Source: Calothrix sp. NIES-4105 (GTDB taxonomy: Bacteria; Cyanobacteriota; Cyanobacteriia; Cyanobacteriales; Nostocaceae). Taken from it: a stretch of DNA of 64,000 bases. The notes beneath the pieces were generated by a model, which was not told the DNA's origin, did no database searches, and saw only the letters and a list, made by a program, of their open reading frames with translations. A program made the translations under genes and the position numbers. Below, one piece after another: positions 35,013 through 44,414 of this stretch; the first letter of the stretch is position 1; each line of letters begins with the position of its first letter. The stretch spans positions 9,167,717 to 9,231,716 of the forward strand of contig NZ_AP018290.1 of assembly GCF_002368415.1 (NCBI RefSeq), in the 5' to 3' direction.

Positions 35013-36571
35013 AGTTTGACTTAAGTAATCCTAGTTATACATTATTACATCGTGCAGGATTAGCAGGATTGTGGATAAGTTTAAACCAGTTGGAGAAAGA
35101 TAAGGTTGAACTTTCTCACAAAATTAAATGGGAAAAAACAAATAGAAAAATAATGCTGAGTTGGGAAGATAACGGCGAAGACAAAGCAGTTATAGAATGG
35201 TTACTAAACGAGTGTTTCCAGCTTCAAGACGGTTTAATCGCATTGCGAGGATTAGATGCTAAAACAATGCGGAAAGATGCTTTGGTCATAGTGCATCAAG
35301 GCGTTTTAGGTACATTTTTACAACATAATAGTACTCATAAATCTACGGGGGTTGTAAAAGAAACTTTGCAGTTAGATGAGGGAGAAATACAAATACCTAT
35401 TACGTATAAGTCTTTGGAAAGTTATGCTTATCAAGATTTTGCAAGTAATCTTTGTGATAAAAAAGGTAAGTTTCTTAACAAACCCATTAGTGTTGCAGGA
35501 TGGTTAAATCCTGGTGCTGTAGTTCGTCATGTTGCATTTAGTACAGATACAAGTTTTGAAGAACCACCTGAAAATGCATTCTTACTACTGTTTGCACCAG
35601 TTGCTTGTTACTATTATGTTCTTCGTTCAAGATTACGAGACAAACGCGCGCAATATGCACTTGTAATACCTGAAATTAGAGATTTAGAGAAATATGCTTT
35701 GTATCGTCAAAACAAACACCTTAGAAATGCAGTTTACAAAGATTTTTATGCATCTGGCTTGGGTGATGCCGGATTAAGATTTTTGACTTATGAAACAACA
35801 GCGAATATAGTTAAAAATTTCGGTTTATCAAGTTGTCAAGTTGTGACATTAGGAACCGTCGCATGGTCTACACAGCAAAAAACACGTACTGATTTATATA
35901 TAGTTAAAGCAGATAGTCAAGTTTGTAAAAACTATCAAGTTTGTAAAGACTATTTACAAGATAAATCAGTTAAAGGAAAAGAAAACGGATTTATTGCTTG
36001 TAGCTTTGCTCGCGAAATCATTGCTGAAAATCTCGCACAAAATAAACCTTGGTATGAAGGTTTAGCAGATAAAGTTAACAGTAATGAATTATTTGAAAGA
36101 TTAACGTATGAAAGAGGAGGATTACATCAAATGGTTCAAAAAGTAGATTGGGCAGAGCGCGAAAAGTTATTTGTTCAAGTATGTCACGAAGCAATTAAAT
36201 ACACGTATGGAAAAATATATGACAACGCTCAGAAACGACATGAAATAGCTAATTTTGACAGAGAAACTGTACGTATAAGAACAGGGTTAGCACGCTGTAA
36301 AAATGCTAATACTTTTAGAGAGTTTATTACAGATTTTTGGTCAAGGGCAGGAAAAATTCCAACTTTGCAAGAAAATTGGCAAGACTTGATGGAGTTAGTT
36401 ATGCAAGAAAAACATTGGAAGAAATCTAGAGACTTGGCTTTATTAGCGCTTGCTAGCTATAAGGGTAAAGGAGTTAGTAATGGAGAAGATGAAGGTGAAA
36501 GTGATGCAGATGAGAATACGGAAGTTAAAGAATCAGATGATGGAATATATGGGTTTGATGATTTAGAGTAA
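35003..36571 (+). CDS. cas8a1: Cas8a1/Csx13, MYXAN subtype Cascade large subunit
   Basis: A 522-residue protein in the position and size expected of the Csx13-type large subunit. It starts IEFDLSNPSYTLLHRAGLAGLW, a conserved opening of this family. Csx13 can occur as separate N- and C-terminal genes; here it is one chain. The C-terminal tail is acidic and low-complexity (GEDEGESDADENTEVKE). It would recognise the PAM and help load crRNA-target complexes. Assignment rests on the opening motif plus strict operon context. Confidence 0.85.
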   Translation: MQIEFDLSNPSYTLLHRAGLAGLWISLNQLEKDKVELSHKIKWEKTNRKIMLSWEDNGEDKAVIEWLLNECFQLQDGLIALRGLDAKTMRKDALVIVHQGVLGTFLQHNSTHKSTGVVKETLQLDEGEIQIPITYKSLESYAYQDFASNLCDKKGKFLNKPISVAGWLNPGAVVRHVAFSTDTSFEEPPENAFLLLFAPVACYYYVLRSRLRDKRAQYALVIPEIRDLEKYALYRQNKHLRNAVYKDFYASGLGDAGLRFLTYETTANIVKNFGLSSCQVVTLGTVAWSTQQKTRTDLYIVKADSQVCKNYQVCKDYLQDKSVKGKENGFIACSFAREIIAENLAQNKPWYEGLADKVNSNELFERLTYERGGLHQMVQKVDWAEREKLFVQVCHEAIKYTYGKIYDNAQKRHEIANFDRETVRIRTGLARCKNANTFREFITDFWSRAGKIPTLQENWQDLMELVMQEKHWKKSRDLALLALASYKGKGVSNGEDEGESDADENTEVKESDDGIYGFDDLE

Positions 36572-36638
36572 CTTTTGACTACCAACTCATAAATTACGCA
36601 AACTTACATATTACAAACAAAACAGGAGTAGATAATTC

Positions 36639-37574
36639 ATGACATTACATCTTTTTGGTAACATCTTAACTAGTTACGGTACAGCAGCAAATAATCGTGG
36701 TGAAAATGAAGGTAATATAACAACTCTGCAAAAAATACTGTGGAAAGGAGAAGTTCACACAACAGTATCAGCAGAAGCTATTCGTTGGGCATTACGTTAT
36801 TATTGGCAAACTGCTGGTAATGGTTGTAAAGTTAATCGTCGTTGGGATGATGACACAAACGATAATATTTGGGAAAACCAGAATTTCGACGACACTATTT
36901 TTATTGATGATGATGTTTTAGGGTTTATGCGAGCAGAAGGCGCCAAAACAGAAGGTTCTGATAAACCTGAAAAACCAGCAAAAGGTAAAGGTAAAGAAAC
37001 AGCAAAAGGAACCACTACAGCCAAACGTGGAGTATTAGAAGTTACTCGTGCCGTTTCTATGACTCCTTATGCAGGAGATTTAACTTTTAATTCGACAAGT
37101 GGTAAAAAAGGTCGCACATCACTTTATGGAACAGAAGTTCATGCAACGTCTTATCAGTATGGTTTTGCACTAACTCCAAACCGTCTTAAAGATCAATCTC
37201 GTATTATTCCAGTGTTAGAAGGTTTGACTTCTTTAGGTGAAGTTGCAGGTAATCATTCGCGCTTTTTATACGATTTTTCTCCTGACTGTACTGTATTACG
37301 TTGGACACATGATTTTTCTCCTAGACTACTTTATTCTTTTGAAGAAGGAGAAGACGGTGAAATAACTGCACCAGAATTAATACGTCGTGTAGAAGCAAAA
37401 GATTTAGAAGCAAAGGAATTATGGGTTGGAGGGACTATTGCTAATTCAGAACATGGCGAAAAGCTAAAACAATTAGGCGCCAACGTAACCCCAGGTATTA
37501 AAGCTGCTGTACAAAACTTAAAACAAAAAATTGCTCAAGATTTACAGTTACCACAACTGGAGTTAACGAAATGA
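36639..37574 (+). CDS. cas7: Cas7 (DevR-type) Cascade backbone subunit
   Basis: A 311-residue Cas7/DevR protein that polymerises along the crRNA. It opens LHLFGNILTSYGTAANNRGENEGN with the RAMP fold's first strand and the family motif, followed by STTVSAEAIRWALRYYW-like sequence (TVSAEAIRWALRYYWQ). A charged Lys/Glu/Pro-rich insertion lies at about 95-125, before the conserved RAVSMTPYAGDLTFN. A good AGGAG (36624-36628) precedes the start. The stop overlaps the cas5 start by 4 bp (ATGA), so the two are coupled. Confidence 0.9.
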   Translation: MTLHLFGNILTSYGTAANNRGENEGNITTLQKILWKGEVHTTVSAEAIRWALRYYWQTAGNGCKVNRRWDDDTNDNIWENQNFDDTIFIDDDVLGFMRAEGAKTEGSDKPEKPAKGKGKETAKGTTTAKRGVLEVTRAVSMTPYAGDLTFNSTSGKKGRTSLYGTEVHATSYQYGFALTPNRLKDQSRIIPVLEGLTSLGEVAGNHSRFLYDFSPDCTVLRWTHDFSPRLLYSFEEGEDGEITAPELIRRVEAKDLEAKELWVGGTIANSEHGEKLKQLGANVTPGIKAAVQNLKQKIAQDLQLPQLELTK

Positions 37575-38233
37575 CAAATTCTTTAGCTGTTAATTCTCTA
37601 GCTATCCAAATTGAAGTACCTATTGCCTGTTTCCGTCAATCTCATGCGCGCGAATATGCAGAAACTTATCCTGTACCCCCACCTTCAACAGTATACGGAA
37701 TGTTACTATCTATGATAGGAGAAACAGACCGTTACAAACATTGTGGAGTCGAGTTAGCAATTGCTTTACTATCTGAACCTGAAAAATCAACAGTAATCAG
37801 AACCTTTCGTAGGTTCAAAAAAAAAGATATTCACGACCCCACTAACGCGCGTCCTGATTATCAAGAATTGTTGACGAATACTGAATTTATCGTTTGGGTA
37901 AAACCAGGTACAGATGCAGCAAAGCCAAATTTATTAGAACGCTTGCAACATGCATTTAACCACCCTGAAATGATAGACCGCTTTGGTGGATTATCATTAG
38001 GCGAAAGTCGAGATTTAGTAAATTCCGTTCAACTTTGGTCAGGTAGTTTTAACAAACAACCGCGTTGCTTGGTTCAAGACGAAGATGGAACGCTAGCATT
38101 ACCTTATTGGGTAGACCATGTTGGCTCACAAGGTACTCGTTGGCGCCGATACCTACTTCGAGAACAGACACAAACCCAACCACCAGAACAAGCTTGGACA
38201 GTAATTCAACCTAAATATGCTACAAACGGGTAG
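37571..38233 (+). CDS. cas5: Cas5 (DevS-type) Cascade subunit
   Basis: A 220-residue Cas5/DevS protein that caps the 5' handle of the crRNA. The start IQIEVPIACFRQSHAREYAETYPVPPPSTVYGMLLSMIGE contains the Cas5 hallmark PPPSTVYGML. It ends the interference half of the operon. The gene is followed by a 100-bp piece of dispersed repeat and then the array 1 leader, so the adaptation genes downstream are separated by a CRISPR array. Confidence 0.92.
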   Translation: MTNSLAVNSLAIQIEVPIACFRQSHAREYAETYPVPPPSTVYGMLLSMIGETDRYKHCGVELAIALLSEPEKSTVIRTFRRFKKKDIHDPTNARPDYQELLTNTEFIVWVKPGTDAAKPNLLERLQHAFNHPEMIDRFGGLSLGESRDLVNSVQLWSGSFNKQPRCLVQDEDGTLALPYWVDHVGSQGTRWRRYLLREQTQTQPPEQAWTVIQPKYATNG

Positions 38234-38337
38234 AATATGGACTTTTGTCATGCTGAGGAACGAAGCATCTTAAAGATTTGGACTTTATTTCAAAGTAAAG
38301 TTATAACCCGTTTATAGTATAAAATTACCAACCATCT
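38234..38337. other. Spacer after cas5 with a dispersed-repeat fragment
   Basis: TGTCATGCTGAG at 38249-38260 is identical to the inverse of CTCAGCATGACA inside the MITE-like element at 40260-40413. A short inverted pair (ACAAACGGGT near 38224, ACCCGTTT near 38307) could form a hairpin after cas5. No coding is seen. Confidence 0.5.
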
Positions 38338-38592
38338 AAAATTGCAAGCACCTCCGAGTGTGAAGTTCAAGAAAGTAAGTTTTTCCCCCAGAAGGCTTGT
38401 AATAACAGGGTATTGAGTAGTTTTTAAAGCCTTAGAGGTGCTTGCAAAATCCTGAAAGCTTTACTAGGTAAAAGTTGTAGAAGTCAAATTTGCTCACTTA
38501 CTCATGCAATTAACCTCTGTAATAGCATTTGGCGCCAGGTGCTTGTAAAATTGTTCAAGAGGCTTTGCTGCGTAATGCTTTCAGCAGGTGCC
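38338..38592 (+). promoter_or_regulatory. Leader of CRISPR array 1
   Basis: About 255 bp directly before the first repeat and strongly similar to the leader of array 2 (42528-42779). Shared blocks in the same order are AAAATTxCAAGCACCTC, CCCAGAAG, TTAGAGGTGCTTGCAAAATxCTGAAAGC, GTAATAGC, and CCAGGTGCTTGTAAAAT. The inverted pair GCAAGCACCTC / GAGGTGCTTGC (38344-38354 and 38437-38447) could form a stem. The leader position is confirmed by the best-preserved repeats lying next to it. It should contain the array promoter and the integration anchoring site. Confidence 0.85.
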
Positions 38593-40511
38593 GTGTTTTA
38601 ACCTTAGATGTCGAAAGGCGTTGAGCATGAGTTATTTTTAAGTATTATCCAACCTGTTTTAGTTGGTGTTTTAACCTTAGATGTCGAAAGGCGTTGAGCA
38701 TTCCAGAATGTAAGCGATATGATTGGGGCTGTGCGCGTGTTTTAACCTTAGATGTCGAAAGGCGTTGAGCATGGGCTAATGGGAATCATTGCAGTCATAA
38801 CTGGACTGTGTTTTAACCTTAGATGTCGAAAGGCGTTGAGCATATAAAATAATCCCAAAGCTGGTATTTACAAGTAAGGTGTTTTAACCTTAGATGTCGA
38901 AAGGCGTTGAGCATAAAAAGCATCATTCCATCAAAAAGGTACAAAGAAGAGTGTTTTAACCTTAGATGTCGAAAGGCGTTGAGCATAATGATATTGAGCT
39001 TATAACGCACTTAGCAACGATTGTGTTTTAACCTTAGATGTCGAAAGGCGTTGAGCATATTATGTTTACATACTAGACTTTTCATTTGAACCTTGTGTTT
39101 TAACCTTAGATGTCGAAAGGCGTTGAGCATATTATTTTGATATCAAGTAGATAAGCCCCCAAGCTTGTGTTTTAACCTTAGATGTCGAAAGGCGTTGAGC
39201 ATAAACAGATGCTTTAGCAAGACTACTACATGTTCCTAGTGTTTTAACCTTAGATGTCGAAAGGCGTTGAGCATCTCATCGAAGTCACCATCCTCAGAGA
39301 GTTGGCGCAGTGTTTTAACCTTAGATGTCGAAAGGCGTTGAGCATTATTGAAGCTTTGCCTGGTGGTAATAATGAAGAAGGGGTGTTTTAACCTTAGATG
39401 TCGAAAGGCGTTGAGCATATTATTTAACCTTCGGGTAATAATTAATTTTACTAAGGTGTTTTAACCTTAGATGTCGAAAGGCGTTGAGCAGCTTACCTAA
39501 AATAGGTTTATGTACTGGCGCCATCAAACGTGTTTTTACCTTAGATGTCGCAAGGCGTTGAGCAGGACATTGACTTAACCAAGCAGGTCTTGGATGCGCG
39601 AGTGTTTTTACCTTAGATGTCGCAAGGCGTTGAGCAGGAAGATATTTGGGTTGTTGTTTGCGAAGATCAACGTGTGTTTTTACCTTAGATTTCGTAAGGC
39701 GTTGAGCAGGCGAACACGCTGTCAATCGAAGACTACCCAGTCGTGGTGTTTTTACCTAAGATGTCCGTAAGGCGTTGAGCAGATGGATTGCAAGGACGAA
39801 CTAAAAGCAACTGGATACCGTGTCTTAACCTAAGATGTCATGAGGCGTTGAGCAGAAATAAGCTTTACATTGCGGGCAGGTGATTTCTTGTTGTGTTTTA
39901 ACCTAAGATGTTGTAAAGCGTTGAGCAGTCCCAATACTTCTGCCAAATGAAATTAAAAATATGGTGTTTTTACCTTAGATGTCGTAAGGCGTTGAGCATA
40001 CGAACAATAGCAGGCGCCGTTGTTGCTCCAAGATATTGTTTTAACCTAAGATGTCGCAAGGCGTTGAGCATTGTTCTAGGGGCTTTATTGTTTGGGTTTA
40101 ATTAATGTGTTTTTACCTTTAGATGCCGCAAGGTGTTGAGCATTTGATATTGCTTTAATAGTCATTATTTTAATTGATTGTGTCTTAACCCAAGATGTCG
40201 TGAGGCGTTGAGCAGGCTATTCGCCCTGACCACGAAGCGATGGTCAAGTGACGTTTTTAGGGAGCATCCCTATTTTGCAAAAACATAAATTTGTCATTTT
40301 GAGCGCAGCGAAAAATCCTAGTAGAATTCAAGTTTTTAAAGATGCTACCCTGCGGGAAAACTGCGTTAACGTACCTCAGCATGACATTATTCTTGCAAAT
40401 TGGGATGCTCCCTGTTTTTACCTCAGATATCGCAAGGCGTTGAGCATTATGGGCATTCTTTCCAAAGCGTCGCAAAATACGTGTGCTGCAACCTCAGATG
40501 TCGTAAGGCGT
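38593..40511 (+). CRISPR. CRISPR array 1 (25 repeats, decaying away from the leader)
   Basis: Repeats of 36 bp and spacers of about 35-38 bp. Starts are 38593, 38666, 38737, 38808, 38879, 38951, 39023, 39095, 39167, 39239, 39310, 39383, 39456, 39530, 39602, 39674, 39746, 39820, 39893, 39964, 40036, 40107, 40180, then 40412 (after an insertion) and 40483 (truncated). The first 13 are essentially identical (GTGTTTTAACC...GGCGTTGAGCAT; the 13th ends AG). From 39530 on they become GTGTTTTTACC...GTCGCAAGG...GAGCAG and then accumulate individual changes. Leader-distal decay is typical of old units. Open frames read across the repeats are artefacts. Confidence 0.97.
40260..40413. mobile_element. MITE-like element inserted in a CRISPR repeat
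   Basis: A 154-bp non-coding insertion with terminal inverted repeats: GGGAGCATCCCTATTTTGCAA at the left and its near-perfect inverse (TTGCAAATTGGGATGCTCCC) at the right. It is flanked by direct copies of GTTTTTA at 40253-40259 and 40414-40420. GTTTTTA is the 5' end of a CRISPR repeat. The preceding spacer (40216-40250) has normal length, so the insertion hit the first bases of a repeat and duplicated 7 bp. Internal sequence includes TTGTCATTTTGAGCGCAGCG and CTCAGCATGACA, which resemble fragments after cas5. Confidence 0.88.
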
Positions 40512-40552
40512 AAAAAATTATAAAACTTATCACAATTACCTTACAGACATTT

Positions 40553-42217
40553 ATGGAAACTACTCGATACCTTGAACTCAACACCAAACTTGAAACTATT
40601 CGTGTGTCCTCGCTTCACGCACTTGCGTATTGTCCTCGTCTTTTTTACCTTGAGGAAGTAGAGGAACTTTATACACAAGATGCAGCAGTCTTTGCTGGGC
40701 GCCGTTTACATGCGGAACTTGAGAAAAAGGAAGATGAGGAGTGGGAGGAATTATTTCTTGTTAGTGAAGAGTTAGGTTTGCGTGGACGTGTTGATGCACT
40801 GCGAACTCGTGATGGAGAAACTATTCCTTATGAACACAAGCGTGGACGTTGCCATCGGGATGAAAAAAAGCAACCGCAAGCTTGGGAAAGTGATAAGTTG
40901 CAGATTCTCGCTTATGCTTGTTTACTTGAGTCAGCATTAGGTGTTCCAATTAAAGAAGGTCGTATTCGCTACCATGCTGAGAATGTGTTGGTGCGTGTAC
41001 CTTTAGATGATGTCGGGCGCCAAGCAGTACGTGACGCGATACAGCAAGCGCGTAAACTGCAACAATCTACACATAGACCACCTGTTGCTGATAACGAACG
41101 GCTTTGTGCAAGGTGTTCATTGGCGCCTGTATGTTTACCAGAAGAAGCGCGTTTAGTACATGACCGCGAGTGGCAACCAATAAGACTTTTTCCAGAAGAC
41201 GATACACGGCGAATTATACATATACTTGAACCAGGTACAGCAGTTGGAAGAACTGGAGAACAAATTAAAATTGCCCGTCGTGGTCAACCAGAAGAAAAAA
41301 TACCAGCACAACAAATCGGACAGTTAGTTTTACACAGTTTTTCACAAATTTCCACTCAAGCATTATATTTCTGTGCAGAACACGGTATTGGAGTGCATTT
41401 TATTTCTGGTGGTGGGCGTTATCTTGGTAGTTTCGATATTCGTCAAGGTAGTATTCAACGACGAGTGCGTCAATATGCGGTGTTAAGTAACTCAGAAACT
41501 TGCTTAGAACTCGCAAAAAGATTAGTAATTTGTCGAGGACAGGGACAACGTAAATTTTTGATGCGTGGTACACGAGGTAAAGCAGCATCAGAGATATTAC
41601 AAACAACTATTAAGCAGATGCAAATCTTGCTTAAACAAGTTCCCTCAGTAAAATCAATTGCCTCTTTACTTGGAATGGAAGGTAGACTCGCTGCTTTATA
41701 CTTCGGCGCCTTACCAAGTTTAATTTTACCTAACGTCGCCAATGAGCTACAATTCGATGGACGCAATCGGCGTCCACCTAAAGACCGCTTCAATACAATG
41801 TTAGGATTTGGGTATTCATTGCTACTTAAAGATGTGATGAATGCTATTTTAACAGTTGGTTTAGAACCAGCATTAGGACTTTATCACCAACCTCGTACTC
41901 AGGCGCCGCCATTAGCATTAGACTTAATGGAAATTTTCCGTGTCTCACTTGTTGACATGCCAATTGTCGCATCAATAAATCGTGGTCAATGGGATGTAAA
42001 AGAAGACTTTGAAGCGCGCGGAAACCGAGTTTGGTTAAGTGAAACAGGTAAGCGTAAATTTGTAGACATGTACGAACGACGTAAACAAGAAACTTGGAAA
42101 CATCCTGTTACAGAATATTCACTGACATACCGAAGACTTTTAGAACTGGAAGTGAGGTTATTAGAAAAAGAGTGGTCAGGTGAAGGCGGGTTATTTGCAC
42201 AATTAATTGTTAGATAA
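40553..42217 (+). CDS. cas4-cas1: Cas4-Cas1 fusion (spacer acquisition)
   Basis: A 554-residue fusion. The Cas4 part (about 1-205) has the iron-sulfur cysteines, one in ALAYCPRLFYLEE (residue 27) and three in CARCSLAPVC (about 184-193). It also has the RecB-type core GLRGRVDALR...PYEHKRGR. The Cas1 part (about 215-554) has the integrase residues Glu in GMEGRLAALYFG, His in LGLYHQPRTQ and Asp in LALDLMEIFR. Such fusions accompany MYXAN/dev and I-U loci and couple PAM trimming to spacer integration. ATG 40553 follows array 1 by 41 bp. The stop precedes cas2 by 16 bp. Confidence 0.95.
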   Translation: METTRYLELNTKLETIRVSSLHALAYCPRLFYLEEVEELYTQDAAVFAGRRLHAELEKKEDEEWEELFLVSEELGLRGRVDALRTRDGETIPYEHKRGRCHRDEKKQPQAWESDKLQILAYACLLESALGVPIKEGRIRYHAENVLVRVPLDDVGRQAVRDAIQQARKLQQSTHRPPVADNERLCARCSLAPVCLPEEARLVHDREWQPIRLFPEDDTRRIIHILEPGTAVGRTGEQIKIARRGQPEEKIPAQQIGQLVLHSFSQISTQALYFCAEHGIGVHFISGGGRYLGSFDIRQGSIQRRVRQYAVLSNSETCLELAKRLVICRGQGQRKFLMRGTRGKAASEILQTTIKQMQILLKQVPSVKSIASLLGMEGRLAALYFGALPSLILPNVANELQFDGRNRRPPKDRFNTMLGFGYSLLLKDVMNAILTVGLEPALGLYHQPRTQAPPLALDLMEIFRVSLVDMPIVASINRGQWDVKEDFEARGNRVWLSETGKRKFVDMYERRKQETWKHPVTEYSLTYRRLLELEVRLLEKEWSGEGGLFAQLIVR

Positions 42218-42233
42218 ATCAACTTTAAACACT

Positions 42234-42527
42234 ATGGCAGAACTAAAAAATTGCTACATCGTTTGTTACGACATTCGCTGTCAAAAACGATGGCGTAAAG
42301 CTTATAAACTCATAGAGGGATACGGCGAAAGAGTTCAATACTCAATATTTCGCTGTTGGTTAAGTCAACGCACGCGCGAAAAGTTACGTTGGGAATTAGA
42401 AACAATACTAGCTAGCGAGGACAACATCCTATTTATTCGTCTAAGCAACCGCTGTGTCGAAGATATCCCCAAATATAACCGCCCTGGAATATGGCAAAAT
42501 CGAGACGAACCTTTTTTAATCGTCTAA
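42234..42527 (+). CDS. cas2: Cas2
   Basis: A 97-residue Cas2 with the ferredoxin-like start NCYIVCYDIRCQKRWRKAYKLI (Asp in YDI) and the mid strand GERVQYSIFRCWLS, typical for the structural partner of Cas1. The start at ATG 42234 fits the family; an upstream in-frame TTG at 42207 would overlap cas1 and adds non-conserved residues. The final gene of the locus, ending exactly where the array 2 leader begins. Confidence 0.93.
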   Translation: MAELKNCYIVCYDIRCQKRWRKAYKLIEGYGERVQYSIFRCWLSQRTREKLRWELETILASEDNILFIRLSNRCVEDIPKYNRPGIWQNRDEPFLIV

Positions 42528-42779
42528 AATTACAAGCACCTCTGAGTGTGAAACCAAAAAAGATACCTTTTTTACCCAGAAGACTTGTAGCAGAATAGTT
42601 TAAAGCCTTTTTAACTCTTTAGAGGTGCTTGCAAAATGCTGAAAGCCTTACCATTAGGAAATTATAGAAGTTGAATTTTTCTGTTTTTTCACATAACCAA
42701 GTGCTGTAATAGCTTTTTGCACCAGGTGCTTGTAAAATCGTCTAGGGAACTGCGCCATACAAGGATTTTGGAAGGCGCT
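42528..42779 (+). promoter_or_regulatory. Leader of CRISPR array 2
   Basis: About 250 bp with ordered blocks shared with the array 1 leader: AAAATTACAAGCACCTC, CCCAGAAG, TTTAGAGGTGCTTGCAAAATGCTGAAAGC, TGTAATAGC and CCAGGTGCTTGTAAAATC. The spacing to the first repeat is similar. The two arrays therefore come from a duplication of leader plus repeats and should be served by one adaptation machine. Confidence 0.85.
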
Positions 42780-44103
42780 GTGCTGTAACCTTAGATGTCG
42801 TAAGGCGTTGAGCAGATTAAACATTCAAACACTCAATTTAATAATGATTTAGTGCTGTAACCTTAGATGTCGTAAGGCGTTGAGCAGAATTGTTCACGAA
42901 AATTAATGAACTATTTGAAGAAGGTGCTGTAACCTTAGATGTCGTAAGGCGTTGAGCAGACTTGTTAGATATTCCCGTTAACGAAGCAGCGTAAGTGCTG
43001 TAACCTTAGATGTCGTAAGGCGTTGAGCAGAATACTGCTCGCTTTTTAGATATTGACCAGCTTGCGTGCTGTAACCTTAGATGTCGTAAGGCGTTGAGCA
43101 GTGAGCAAGCAGTATTATTAAGCGGCGCCTTTGTATTTGTGCTGTAACCTTAGATGTCGTAAGGCGTTGAGCAGTTGTCGCATCTTTCTCACCCAATCTT
43201 GCTGTTAGTGTGCTGTAACCTTAGATGTCGTAAGGCGTTGAGCAGTTAGTACTATCGGTGCTAGTGTCGGTGTCGGTGTCGTGCTGTAACCTTAGATGTC
43301 GTAAGGCGTTGAGCAGTCAAGTCTAAGCGAACACCATACCGAAATCAAACATGTGCTGTAACCTTAGATGTCGTAAGGCGTTGAGCAGTAAAATCAAAGA
43401 CATCGTATTAAATAATTATGTAGAGTGCTGTAACCTTAGATGTCGTAAGGCGTTGAGCAGCGTAGTAATCCCAACTTGGGTCAGGTGTTGATATTGGTGC
43501 TGTAACCTTAGATGTCGTAAGGCGTTGAGCAGATGTCGCGTAACCGCTCCACATGCGGCATCAAGCCGTGCTGTAACCTTAGATGTCGTAAGGCGTTGAG
43601 CAGTATTTGTTGCTGCATTGCTGGGTGTATTACTGGACTGTGCTGTAACCTTAGATGTCGTAAGGCGTTGAGCAGGCGCAAATAGCCTCATCGAGCGTAA
43701 GGCAAGACCGTGTGCTGTAACCTTAGATGTCGTAAGGCGTTGAGCAGCAAGAGGAACACAACAAGAATTTGAATTACAAAACGTGCTGTAACCTTAGATG
43801 TCGTAAGGCGTTGAGCAGTCCAGCCATATATGGTCCAGTTCTTGGAGGGTTAAAGTGCTGTAACCTTAGATGTCGTAAGGCGTTGAGCAGGCTAGAATCT
43901 GGATGGCTGCATAGAGAAGAATATGGTGCTGTAACCTTAGATGTCGTAAGGCGTTGAGCAGAATGCACCGATTACGCTTACAACAAGTCAGAATAGTGCT
44001 GTAACCTTAGATGTCGTAAGGCGTTGAGCAGGCTATGCGGAACGTGGGATGGATGGTTTTACTAATTGTGCTGTAACCTTAGATGCCTTCTGGCGTTGAG
44101 CAT
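42780..44103 (+). CRISPR. CRISPR array 2 (19 repeats, 18 spacers)
   Basis: Thirty-six-bp repeats beginning GTGCTGTAACC and ending GGCGTTGAGCAG start at 42780, 42852, 42924, 42995, 43066, 43139, 43210, 43281, 43353, 43425, 43497, 43568, 43640, 43712, 43783, 43855, 43926, 43996 and 44068. All but the last appear identical. The terminal repeat (44068) carries GCCTTCTGG and ends CAT, marking the leader-distal end. Spacers are 34-37 bp. The near-perfect repeats suggest a younger or more active array than array 1. Confidence 0.97.
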
Positions 44104-44107
44104 ATGC

Positions 44108-44383
44108 TTAGTTAGAAGATTTAGTAAGCTTTTGCTCTATTTCTCTTTCAATTTCTTCTAACTCAGCAACCTTAGCTAGTAGCTGCTGTTTTTTAGCTTT
44201 CACCTTATTTAAGTGTCTAACCCAGTTGCTACCGTCTAACAATGACTGTACTATTTCTGTGAATTCTGAATCAGATACAGGCTTACCAGCAAAGGCTATA
44301 CAATCTAGCTCATCTAATTCTTTCCAATATTGAATTTGTTCTGGAGTAGGTTGTTGTAAGTTTGAATCGTTAGTTGTTGACAT
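44108..44383 (-). CDS. Small coiled-coil hypothetical protein
   Basis: A 91-residue protein with no membrane segment. Residues 57-88 (VRHLNKVKAKKQQLLAKVAELEEIEREIEQKL) form a predicted coiled coil. The N-terminal half contains PEQIQYWKELDEL. No family is recognised. It ends 4 bp from the last CRISPR repeat and is convergent with the array, so it is probably unrelated to it. Confidence 0.55.
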   Translation of the reverse strand: MSTTNDSNLQQPTPEQIQYWKELDELDCIAFAGKPVSDSEFTEIVQSLLDGSNWVRHLNKVKAKKQQLLAKVAELEEIEREIEQKLTKSSN

Positions 44384-44414
44384 TTTTGTTCACTAATTTA
44401 ATTAAGTATTCAAA

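Noticed and set aside
38819-44000. Open frames crossing the CRISPR repeats (for example 38819-39010, 39236-39418, 39420-39725, 43416-43691, 43769-43957)
   Set aside because: The translations repeat the same LNAFRHLRLKH or AQRLTTSKV phrase once per CRISPR unit; they are the array read in a frame without stops.
40553-44103. Possibility of a CRISPR-associated transposon (Cas12k or I-B CAST) at the locus
   Set aside because: No tnsB, tnsC, tniQ or cas12k was seen, and the locus has its own cas3 and adaptation genes.
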